10,968 nucleotides of DNA from Candidatus Omnitrophota bacterium (lineage in GTDB: Bacteria > Ratteibacteria > UBA8468 > MWAK01): assembly GCA_026387085.1 (NCBI GenBank), contig JAPLMK010000071.1:1-10968 (forward strand), in the 5' to 3' direction. The notes under the pieces were generated by a model, which saw only the letters and a program-made list of their open reading frames with translations, was not told the origin of the DNA and did no database searches. A program made the translations under genes and the position numbers. Shown piece after piece: positions 1 to 6,456 of this stretch (positions within the stretch are counted from its first letter, which is position 1; each line of letters begins with the position of its first letter).

Positions 1-998
1 GCGATGGTGCCGTCATAGACGATATCAAAAGTGTAAAGTTTGTCGGCCGCGAACTCTTTTTTAAACTGTTCCTTTACTTCGCCGTCCTTCTTCTTTTCGG
101 ACTCAATCAGAACGGTCAGCAAGCCGGAAGCCACCTTGTAGTGGGTTAATATCAGTTGCACATCGTAAGTTCCCTTTCCGATGGTAAATGCGTCTTCCTC
201 TTTGGTCTTAATCTGGAGTTCCTTCTTCTCCCACGTCTCGGTCCCGGATTTCCGGTATTGAAGGGTAACCACAACCAGTTCGCCCTCGTTCCAGAGGTTG
301 GAGGAATCCTTACTCGCCTTTTTTTGCGCCGTAGAGGTCAGTTTCATTTTGACGGTAGAGGGCAGGGCCTGCCTTTTCTGTTCAATCTCTTCCTTGGTCG
401 GCGTCTTTTTGGTTTCCACTACCCAGGGTTGGTAAGCGCCGGATTTTGCCTTCTCGAAAGATTCCCGAAAGACCAGGGTTTCCTGATTCTTCAGTTTTAC
501 CTCCCGGTAGATGGCGTAACCCTTACTAACCAGAATCAACCCGTGGGTGCCTTCGGAGATGCCTTTAATGGTTACCGGCGGTGTTTCTTTCCGCTTTATT
601 CCGTCCAGGTAGATTTCAGCCGGCGTCCAGTCGGTCATAACCGTTATATTGCCTTTGCCTGCCGGTGTTGAAGCAGGCGTGAAAACCGGTGCGAAAATAG
701 TTTTTAGAGTTGACTTTTCCAGTTTGAGCTCAATCCGGGTAACTTCACCCTCATTTATTGCTACCTTCTGGCCCGCGGTCTGGTAAGAAGCAAGGCTGGC
801 TTCCACGAAATAGGTGCCGGCCGGCAAAGAGACCGAAACTGGAGCCGCGCCCTGATTCTCCCCGTCAATTTTAATGATTGTTTTTTCCGGAACGCTGGTG
901 ATGTAAAGAAAACCATCCGCGCCGGCGGTTGTTCTTCCGGCCCCAAAGATAAAAAGCGCTAAACCCACAAAGACCAAAAATCTTATTTTGTTGTCCAT
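1..998 (-). CDS. Secreted protein with two PEGA domains (3' end beyond window)
   Basis: The frame is open from an ATG at 998 to the left window edge, giving 332 codons without a stop, so the C-terminus is missing. The start follows an AGGGGG Shine-Dalgarno sequence. Residues 1-27 form a signal peptide (basic start, hydrophobic FLVFVGLALFIFG, AGA before the predicted cleavage), which implies export. Two PEGA-type beta domains follow, at about 29-93 and 116-179; each has the pattern of a short strand pair, 'LDG/IDG' and 'GTY/GTH...SY/GY'. Residues 180-332 are Lys/Glu-rich with beta-like stretches that I cannot assign. PEGA domains are usually found in extracytoplasmic or surface proteins and are thought to bind other proteins or wall material; no enzyme motif is visible. 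The gene has its own promoter and lies beyond the terminator of the lipoprotein operon, so it is probably a separate unit. The domain call is fairly firm; the role is unknown. Confidence 0.8.
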   Translation of the reverse strand, partial: MDNKIRFLVFVGLALFIFGAGRTTAGADGFLYITSVPEKTIIKIDGENQGAAPVSVSLPAGTYFVEASLASYQTAGQKVAINEGEVTRIELKLEKSTLKTIFAPVFTPASTPAGKGNITVMTDWTPAEIYLDGIKRKETPPVTIKGISEGTHGLILVSKGYAIYREVKLKNQETLVFRESFEKAKSGAYQPWVVETKKTPTKEEIEQKRQALPSTVKMKLTSTAQKKASKDSSNLWNEGELVVVTLQYRKSGTETWEKKELQIKTKEEDAFTIGKGTYDVQLILTHYKVASGLLTVLIESEKKKDGEVKEQFKKEFAADKLYTFDIVYDGTI

Positions 999-1031
999 AT
1001 CTAACCCCCTTTTTATGGCTATCTTAAAAAG

Positions 1032-1061
1032 ATTTTACTTCTTCTTGTAATACGGGGTCAA
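1032..1061 (-). promoter_or_regulatory. sigma70-type promoter of the PEGA gene
   Basis: On the minus strand, TTGACC (1056-1061) is followed after 18 bp by TAAAAT (1032-1037); both hexamers match consensus at 5 of 6. Transcription would start near 1025 and give a leader of about 27 nt containing the AGGGGG ribosome site. A short inverted repeat, ATCTT-AAA-AAGAT (1021-1033), overlaps the -10/start region and could be an operator, but it is too short to be sure. The rest of the 999-1131 gap shows nothing recognisable. Confidence 0.6.
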
Positions 1062-1131
1062 CCTCGGCCGCGCATCTTCAGGCGGGGAACCTGTGATTAT
1101 CTTTGCGACTCCGCGTGATTTGGAACAAAAG

Positions 1132-1170
1132 ATAAGAGCCCTATTCACTTTTTTTGAATAGGGCTCTTAT
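1132..1170 (-). terminator. Terminator hairpin after the OmpA-domain lipoprotein gene
   Basis: This is a perfect 16-bp inverted repeat (arms 1132-1147 and 1155-1170) with a 7-nt loop, starting 14 nt beyond the TAA stop of the upstream minus-strand gene. The position and strength fit a transcription terminator. On the minus strand the stem is followed by CTTTTG, only a weak U tract, so it may also act by protecting the mRNA 3' end. Confidence 0.7.
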
Positions 1171-1184
1171 TCCGTTCGGTTATT

Positions 1185-1967
1185 TTATTCGGAAATTACT
1201 TCAAAATGAACTTTCCGGGCAAAAGGCCAGGCGGATTTAATCGCTTCCATCTCGCCCATCGGTTTCACGGTTAAAATCTCTTCCGGCACGCCCGCCCCGA
1301 CCAGATAATCCTTAACTGCCATCGCTCGGCGTTCTGATAGTTTAAGGTTGTAGTCGCTGGTGGCTTCCGGGGAAGCGTAGCCAATCAGGACCGCCTTTAA
1401 CTGCGGATATGTCTTGAATGCGGCCGCGTTGTTATCCAGAATGCCCTTGGTAAAAGGCGTCAATTCCGAACTGTCGCAAGCAAAATAGACATCCTGGACA
1501 TTAACATAGACCAATTTTTCCACAATCTTATCTACATAGACCTTTTTCTCGACAATCTTTTCGACAATCCGGTCAACCGGTTTTTCCACTATCTTTTCCA
1601 CGATTACCTGCTTCTCGACAATCTGCACTTCCGGCTTGGGTGCCACTACTTCCGGTACCGGTTTGGGAGCCGGCGGTTGCGGGGCCTCGGCCACGTAGAC
1701 GTAACCTCTGTTTCCCCACTGGGTATTATCTTCCGCGCCTTTGGTTGATTGGTCCGGAATCCACCAGGACCCGCCCTTTACTGCAGTGGCGCTTGGATTG
1801 GACGTATCTCTTGCGGTATCCGTATCCATTACCGGCACATTCTGCGCCCCGGACTTGCCCCACCAAGACAAATCTTCACCGGTGCGTGATGTTGTGGTGG
1901 CGCATCCGGCCAGCAGCGAAAACACAAAAACAGCGATAAGCAAAACAACCGCATTCGTTCTTTTCAT
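1185..1967 (-). CDS. OmpA-domain outer-membrane lipoprotein
   Basis: A 260-residue lipoprotein. The start at 1967 is chosen because it follows GGGAGGA and begins a typical lipoprotein signal ending in the lipobox LAGC (Cys22); a longer in-frame start at 2015 would bury this signal. Residues 30-90 hold repeated Trp/Gly motifs (SWWG, GSWW, QWGNRG), 95-112 are Pro-rich, and 116-150 are a tract of VEK/VDK units that probably forms an extended or helical spacer. Residues 155-260 are an OmpA/Pal/MotB domain with the signature NLKLSERRA at 207-215. This fold usually binds the diaminopimelate side chain of peptidoglycan and tethers the outer membrane to the wall. The position aligned with the E. coli OmpA ligand Asp271 is Ser199 (GYAS), while the matching Arg (214) is kept. 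The gene lies 44 nt after the glycine-zipper lipoprotein gene, is probably co-transcribed with it, and ends at a strong hairpin. Confidence 0.88.
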   Translation of the reverse strand: MKRTNAVVLLIAVFVFSLLAGCATTTSRTGEDLSWWGKSGAQNVPVMDTDTARDTSNPSATAVKGGSWWIPDQSTKGAEDNTQWGNRGYVYVAEAPQPPAPKPVPEVVAPKPEVQIVEKQVIVEKIVEKPVDRIVEKIVEKKVYVDKIVEKLVYVNVQDVYFACDSSELTPFTKGILDNNAAAFKTYPQLKAVLIGYASPEATSDYNLKLSERRAMAVKDYLVGAGVPEEILTVKPMGEMEAIKSAWPFARKVHFEVISE

Positions 1968-1988
1968 GCTCCATTCCTCCCTTATGTT

Positions 1989-2002
1989 GCGGCTAATGCC
2001 GC
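1989..2002 (-). other. Small hairpin between the two lipoprotein genes
   Basis: The minus strand reads GCGGC-ATTA-GCCGC, a perfect 5-bp G/C-rich stem with a 4-nt loop. It lies in the 44-nt gap between the two lipoprotein genes, a few bases upstream of the GGGAGGA ribosome site. There is no U tract, so it is not a terminator. It could stabilise the downstream message or tune the relative expression of the two genes; this is inference from position only. Confidence 0.35.
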
Positions 2003-2011
2003 GCGTTATCC

Positions 2012-2470
2012 TCAAGCAATCGATACTTCCCTGGTTTCCGAAGAGACCAGTTTGCCGTTCTGGTAGTACTTAATGTTTACGGTCCGGATATTTCCTTTCA
2101 GGGACAGAGGCGTGGCAACAACCTCTTCGTTAATTCCTGTTTCCGTTGTCCGCGAGTACTTAACTGTGGCGTTCTGTTTAGCCGCTTCCTTGGCGGCCTG
2201 GTCGATAACGGCGTTATTAGAATTGACGACCGGGGCAGAAACCGTCTTCTTATCGGTTGTGCTGCCGACCCATCCGCCGGCTGCGGCGCCGGCTGCGGCG
2301 CCGATAATGGCGCCTCTCCAGGGATGGTTGGAATCAAGCAGGGCGCCCAGAATCCCGCCGGATACGGCGCCTATTTCTGCTCCGGTCTGGGTATTAGGAG
2401 ACAAGCCCTCCCAGGTTGTGCAACCACCCATCAACAAACACGCTACAGCTACTACCAATAATCTTCTCAT
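2012..2470 (-). CDS. Glycine-zipper lipoprotein
   Basis: A 152-residue protein starting at ATG 2470 behind GGGAGG. Residues 1-17 are a lipoprotein signal ending in LLMGGC (Cys17 as lipidation site). Residues 29-69 form a glycine-zipper region: alternating Gly/Ala small residues (TGAEIGAVSGGILGALL, then GAIIGAAAGAAAGGWVG), with a charged break (DSNHPWR) between two probable membrane-associated helices. Relatives include the SlyB/OsmB-like and 17-kDa surface-antigen-type lipoproteins of the outer membrane. The C-terminal third ends in a beta-like stretch (YYQNGKLVSSETREVSIA) with no recognised domain. The gene has a near-consensus promoter directly upstream, is first in a two-gene lipoprotein unit, and ends in TGA. 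The exact role is unknown; an envelope-integrity function is the usual inference for this family. Confidence 0.82.
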   Translation of the reverse strand: MRRLLVVAVACLLMGGCTTWEGLSPNTQTGAEIGAVSGGILGALLDSNHPWRGAIIGAAAGAAAGGWVGSTTDKKTVSAPVVNSNNAVIDQAAKEAAKQNATVKYSRTTETGINEEVVATPLSLKGNIRTVNIKYYQNGKLVSSETREVSIA

Positions 2471-2491
2471 ATACGCCTCCCGTTAATTAAT

Positions 2492-2520
2492 AGGATAGCA
2501 CCGGTATCCGCTTTCGTCAA
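2492..2520 (-). promoter_or_regulatory. sigma70-type promoter of the lipoprotein operon
   Basis: On the minus strand, TTGACG (2515-2520) and TATCCT (2492-2497) are separated by exactly 17 bp. The promoter lies in the 56-bp gap between the rubrerythrin stop and the glycine-zipper lipoprotein start, with the GGGAGG ribosome site just downstream. The two lipoproteins can therefore be expressed independently of mscL and rubrerythrin. Confidence 0.7.
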
Positions 2521-2526
2521 ATGCCC

Positions 2527-3027
2527 TTATTTAATCTCTAAAAATTTGCTTTTCGGAGCACCGCAGACCGAGCATTTGTCCTGAGCCGCGCCCAGCACGG
2601 TGTTGCCGCAGACCGCGCAGACGAATATGGGCTGGGCCGGCAAATCTTTACCGGTCTTGAGTGAGTTGCTGGCTTCGGTGTAGAGCCCATGGTGAATCTT
2701 CTCCACCGCCGACGCATTTTTGAATGTAATCGTAGCGGCATTGTTGCCTTCTTTCTCCGCTTCCGCGATAAATTCCGGGTACATTAACTGAAACTCATGC
2801 CCTTCACCGGCAATTGCTTCATCCAGATTTTTCAATGTAGCGCCTATACCGCCCATTACCCGCAGGTGAGCATGGGCATGTACTGTCTCTGCTTCGGCTG
2901 CTGCCCGGAAAAGTTTAGCAATCTCCGGGAAACCATCCGATTCTGCTTTCTTGGCGAACGCGAGATATTTGCGGTTAGCCTGGCTTTCGCCGGCAAAAGC
3001 CGCCTTCAAATTGTCAATGGTAGCCAT
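2527..3027 (-). CDS. rbr: Rubrerythrin
   Basis: A 166-residue rubrerythrin, a cytoplasmic non-haem iron protein that reduces hydrogen peroxide with electrons from NAD(P)H via rubredoxin or similar carriers in anaerobes and microaerophiles. The N-terminal four-helix ferritin-like domain shows the expected diiron ligands: Glu14, Glu47 with His50 (ExxH), Glu78, and Glu109 with His112 (ExxH). Residues 134-166 form a C-terminal rubredoxin-like domain with two CxxC pairs (Cys137/140 and Cys152/155) for a mononuclear iron. Domain order and size are those of the short rubrerythrin type. The ATG at 3027 follows AAGGAGG at ideal spacing. It starts 46 nt after the mscL stop, and I see no clear promoter in between, so the two may share a transcript. 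It ends in TAA. The diiron pattern makes the assignment secure. Confidence 0.95.
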   Translation of the reverse strand: MATIDNLKAAFAGESQANRKYLAFAKKAESDGFPEIAKLFRAAAEAETVHAHAHLRVMGGIGATLKNLDEAIAGEGHEFQLMYPEFIAEAEKEGNNAATITFKNASAVEKIHHGLYTEASNSLKTGKDLPAQPIFVCAVCGNTVLGAAQDKCSVCGAPKSKFLEIK

Positions 3028-3073
3028 ATGTTGTTCCTCCTTCTTAAAAGTGATGTTTCCCCCGAAATAATAA

Positions 3074-3526
3074 CTAATTTTGTGCCGTTTTTAGTTCCGA
3101 AGTGCAAAATCCGCAGCGGATTGCCTTGATTGGTATCACGGAAAGGCAGTAGGGGCATTCTTTGGTGGCCGTTGCCACCGGCTCCTCCTTCTTTTTGAAC
3201 CGGTTGATTTGCCTGATTAAGAGGAAGATGACAAAAGCAACGATTATGAAATCAATGATGGTGTTCAGGAAGAGACCGTAGTTGATGGTTGCCGCTCCGG
3301 CTGATTTCGCGTCTGCCAAGCGTTGATAATGCTGGGGGGAAAGGTTGAAAAAGAGGTTTGTAAAATCTGCTTTGCCCAGCAAAACGCCAATGGGCGGCAT
3401 CAAGATGTCATTGACCAGCGAGGTGATTATTTTCCCGAAAGCGCTGCCGATGATAATACCGATGGCCATGTCAAGGACGTTGCCCCGCATGGCAAACTCC
3501 CGGAACTCTTTTAGTATTCTTCGCAT
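3074..3526 (-). CDS. mscL: Large-conductance mechanosensitive channel MscL with C-terminal zinc ribbon
   Basis: A 150-residue inner-membrane channel that opens under membrane tension to release solutes during hypo-osmotic shock. The N-terminal family signature (FAMRGNVLDMAIGIIIGSAFG) forms the amphipathic N-helix and pore-lining TM1 (about 17-45), followed by NDILMPPIG, a periplasmic loop, and TM2 (about 89-107, IIDFIIVAFVIFLLI) followed by RFKKKEE. The tail differs from the E. coli protein: instead of a plain helix it ends in a four-cysteine knuckle, Cys124/127 and Cys138/141 (CxxC, 10 residues, CxxC), probably binding zinc in the cytoplasm. Such tails occur in other MscL proteins. The start at 3526 has only a modest AAGG ribosome site. 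The gene ends in TAG and precedes rubrerythrin by 46 nt. No firm promoter is visible in the 80-bp gap upstream. Confidence 0.94.
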   Translation of the reverse strand: MRRILKEFREFAMRGNVLDMAIGIIIGSAFGKIITSLVNDILMPPIGVLLGKADFTNLFFNLSPQHYQRLADAKSAGAATINYGLFLNTIIDFIIVAFVIFLLIRQINRFKKKEEPVATATKECPYCLSVIPIKAIRCGFCTSELKTAQN

Positions 3527-3607
3527 ATTTAGGCCTTCGAAAAATAAAACTATCTTACGGAGTTTGCGCCCGGTTTATTTCTAAATCTATCGGCGCGGCG
3601 CTTATTC

Positions 3608-5686
3608 TTATCTCTGCTTCCGGCGTTTTCGCCAAACCAGCAGGGCGGAGATGCCGGCAGCCAGGGGGCCGACCGGCAGGGAACCGCTGTCGCCGGTATC
3701 AGAAATATCTCTTCCGCCGATAACCGAGACCGTGTTGTTGTCATTGTTTGCAACATACGCAAAATTTCCATCCGGAGTAATGGCTACACCCCAGGGGCCA
3801 TCCCCGACCAGGATTGTGTCGATAACGGTATTATCGGAGATTTGGATAACCGAAACCGTGTTGTCGCTGGAATTTGTAACATACGCGTAACTTCCGTCCG
3901 GAGTGATGGTTATACCTTTCGGGCCGCTGCCGGCACCGTTCCCGGCCAGGATTGTATCCGTAACGGTATTATCCGAGGTCCGGATAACCGCAACCGTGTA
4001 GTCGCCGTAATTTATAACATACGCGTAATTTCCGTCCGGGGTAATAGCCACACCTTGGGGTTCATCCAGCTCCGGGTCGGAGAGTGTCGTAATGGCATAG
4101 GTTGAGGTGTCGATAACCGAGACCGTGTTGTCATCCGCATTCGTAACATACGCGTAACTTTTTCCATCCGCCAGGATTGGGGTAATGGCCACATCCCAGG
4201 GGTAACTGCCGACCGCGATTGTATCGGTAACAGTTTTGTCGGAGGTATCGATAATTGAGATTGTGCCGGCACTGTCGTAATTTGTAACATACGCATAATA
4301 TTTTCCGCCCAAAAGGGGAGTGATGGCCACGCCACAGGGTCCGGACAGGGTTTCCTCAGGGTCAGTGACTGCTATAACGCTATTGTCCGAGGTATCGATA
4401 ACCGAGACCGTATCGTCACTATAATTTGTTACATACGCGTAACTTTTCCCATCCGTCAGAACCGGGGTAATGGCTATAGACCAGGGACCATCACCGACCA
4501 AGATCGTATCGGTAACGGTATTGTCTGAGGTGTTTATAACCGAAACCGTGTTGTAATCGTAATTTGTAACATAGGCGCGGAGTCCATCCGGAGTAATGGC
4601 TACGCCGGAGGGGCCGTTGAAACCGGTTCCGTCGGAGATTGCCGTGAAAATAATGATGTCCGAGGTATCGATAACCGAGACCGTGTTGTCATTATAATTT
4701 GCCACATACGCATAATGCTTTCCGCCCAACAGGGGGGTGATGGCTATGCCCCGGGGGCCATCCCCGACTGCGAGTGTATCGGTAACAGTATTATCCGAGG
4801 TCCGGATAACGGAGACCGTGCCGGGGGTGTCATTGTTTGTAACATACACATAACCTCCGTCCGGAGTAATGGCTACACCTTGGGGACTGTTCAGCGCCGG
4901 GTCGGGGGTGATTGTTGTAACGCTATTGTCTGAGGTGTCGATAACCGATAAGGTGCCTTCACCGGAATTTGTAACATACGCGCGGAGTCCATCCGGAGTA
5001 ATGGCCACACCAAACGGGTCAGCTCCCACCGTGGGTGTGTCGGTAACGGCATTATCTGAAGTTCGGATAACCGTAACCGTGCCGGGATTGTCGTTATTTG
5101 TAACATATACATAATCTCCGTTCGGAGTGATGGCTATACCGGTGGGGCTGGACATTCCCGGGTCGGAGATTGTCGCGGTAACAGTATTATCCGAGGTTTG
5201 GATAACCGAAACCGTGTTGTTATCTCTGTTTGTAACATACACATGATTTCCGTCCGGGGTAATGGCTACACCTCAGGGACCGGCCCCGACCGTAATTGTA
5301 TCGGTAACGGTATTGTCTGAGGTTTGGATAACCGAAACTTCTTCGTCACTGTTATTTGCAACATATACATGATTTCCGTCCGGGGTGATAGCCACACCGG
5401 TGGGCCTTCTTCCGACTGTGATTGTATCGGTAACGGTATTGTCCTCGGTATCAATAACCGAGACCGTGTTGTAATCGAAATTTGTAACATACGCGTAACT
5501 TCCGGCCGGGTTGATAGCCACACCTTGGGGGTTATTCAGGCCAAGACCGCCGATGGTCTTTATTACCTGGTTCGGATAATCAGCGCACCATCCGGTCACA
5601 CTTTTACCGCAGACCAGTAATACCAGCAAAAACAGTCCCAAAAGCCCTTTTCTTGAATTCGTTATTGCTCTCCGCAAGAAAGCCAT
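3608..5686 (-). pseudogene. Secreted 14-repeat YVTN beta-propeller protein, interrupted by an in-frame TGA
   Basis: One continuous frame of 693 codons, broken only by TGA at 5273-5275 (codon 138). The ATG at 5686 follows GGGAGGGT. Residues 1-35 are a signal peptide (RR/RK start, LLGLFLLVLLVCG core, WCA before the predicted cut). From about residue 52 there are 14 repeats of about 42-48 residues of the type 'PxGVAITPDG..YVTN..NTVSVIDTSDNTVTDTI.VG', the YVTN/NHL-like propeller blade. Fourteen repeats fit two seven-bladed propellers. The last 36 residues (DTGDSGSLPVGP, hydrophobic LAAGISALLVW, then RKRRKQR) look like a C-terminal surface-sorting or anchoring signal. Without readthrough, the product is a 137-residue fragment with two blades. 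The downstream 544-codon part has no ATG or ribosome site near its GTG (5242) and lacks an export signal. Such proteins usually act as surface adhesins or interaction scaffolds. The cause may be a recent mutation, a sequencing error or suppression. Confidence 0.85.
5273..5275 (-). other. In-frame TGA replacing a probable Trp codon
   Basis: The codon sits in 'GP*GVAITPDG' of the third propeller repeat. The same position is Trp in repeats 9, 11 and 14 (GPWS, YPWD, GPWG), where it is TGG. A single G-to-A change explains the stop. Reading frame and repeat pattern continue perfectly on both sides, so there is no frameshift. Confidence 0.9.
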
Positions 5687-5730
5687 ATACCCTCCCTTTT
5701 AGTTAAAATTAGTTCTTTATAATCTATATA

Positions 5731-5759
5731 ATTATACCCTGTGATTGCCTGTTTGTCTA
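5731..5759 (-). promoter_or_regulatory. Strong sigma70-type promoter of the propeller gene
   Basis: On the minus strand, TAGACA (5754-5759, 5 of 6 consensus) is followed after 17 bp by a perfect TATAAT (5731-5736). The leader of roughly 38 nt is A/T-rich and ends with GGGAGGGT before the ATG. It starts only 5 bp after the stop of the alkylation-repair gene, so there is no room for a terminator between the two. Confidence 0.78.
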
Positions 5760-5763
5760 CTCC

Positions 5764-6456
5764 TTAAATTAGAGTTTTATTTTGTAATTTTTTACGTACT
5801 TTATCGCTTGTCAACTCTTTAATCGCGTCTGAAGCAATCCATTTTGCGCTTCCGGAACCGCTTTTTCTTATTTCCCGGGCAACTTTGAGCGCTTTTTTGT
5901 TTAAATCAAGGTTTCTTTTTCCGATTTGCCGTAAAGCCCAGTTTACGGCTTTTTTGACAAAATTTCTTTCATCGTCGGAATGTTTTCTTATAATCGGGAA
6001 AAACTGTTCAAATTGTTCGTCTTTCGCTTTTTTATCATGTACGGAAAGGGCTGCCATCAAGACAAAACCGGCTCTCTTGACAAATTCTTCGCTTCTTTTG
6101 CTCCAGGCAAATGCTTTTTTGTAAGCAAAAGGTGTCCGGTCGAATAAATTACCGCAGACCTGGTCGCACACGTCCCAGGAGTCAAAATCTTTAACCCACG
6201 CCTCCATTTGTCCTTCGGTTACTTTTTGCGGGTCGCTGACAAAACCGGCCAGAATTCTTGCTTCGTGAATGCCGGAGCCCCATAATTCCCGGGAAAGTTT
6301 ATGATTTTTTCCAATCTCTTTTGCAATCTTTCTTAAATCAGGAATGGAGACGCCCAGGGTATGGTGCGGATTAATGCCAAACCGGGCCATCCCGGCTACG
6401 TTTTGCGGGTTGGAAAGAGATTTTAGTTTTTTGATAACCTCTTTACATTTTGTCAT
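5764..6456 (-). CDS. AlkD-like DNA alkylation repair protein
   Basis: A 230-residue all-helical HEAT-repeat protein of the DNA alkylation repair family (AlkC/AlkD-type glycosylases, which remove 3-methyladenine and 7-methylguanine-type lesions). The Bacillus cereus AlkD catalytic/lesion-contact residues Trp109, Asp113 and Trp187 appear to correspond here to Trp94 and Asp98 (SWDVCDQ) and Trp173 (KAVNWALRQ). The Lys/Arg-rich C-terminal third suits DNA binding. The length is close to the 237 residues of AlkD. The start at 6456 is inside an ATGA overlap with the phosphate transporter stop (6453-6455). There is no independent ribosome site, so translation is probably coupled. An upstream in-frame extension exists but would read through transporter coding sequence in another frame and is not a family feature. 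It ends in TAA. The family is confident; the exact lesion range is not shown by sequence. Confidence 0.88.
   Translation of the reverse strand: MTKCKEVIKKLKSLSNPQNVAGMARFGINPHHTLGVSIPDLRKIAKEIGKNHKLSRELWGSGIHEARILAGFVSDPQKVTEGQMEAWVKDFDSWDVCDQVCGNLFDRTPFAYKKAFAWSKRSEEFVKRAGFVLMAALSVHDKKAKDEQFEQFFPIIRKHSDDERNFVKKAVNWALRQIGKRNLDLNKKALKVAREIRKSGSGSAKWIASDAIKELTSDKVRKKLQNKTLI

Noticed and set aside
156..671. A 171-codon plus-strand open frame
   Set aside because: It lies opposite the PEGA gene, which has a signal peptide, domain pattern, promoter and ribosome site. The plus-strand product shows no recognisable motif.
1968..2015. A longer start for the OmpA-domain lipoprotein
   Set aside because: It would put 16 residues before a textbook lipoprotein signal and ignore the GGGAGGA site directly before ATG 1967.
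3527..3607. GC-rich inverted stretch (GCGCC...GGGCGC) before mscL as a terminator of the propeller gene
   Set aside because: The arms are short, the loop is over 20 nt, and no U tract follows, so I do not call a terminator.
5273..5275. TGA decoded as Trp or selenocysteine by an altered code
   Set aside because: Other genes here end sensibly in TGA (2012, 6453, 8252) and use TGG for Trp. Selenocysteine at a Trp position in a structural repeat makes no sense, and I saw no SECIS-like hairpin just downstream.
3608..5600. The regular repeats as a possible CRISPR array or satellite DNA
   Set aside because: The repeats of about 126-150 bp are coding, keep frame, and vary at codon level like propeller blades; there are no short identical repeats with unique spacers.
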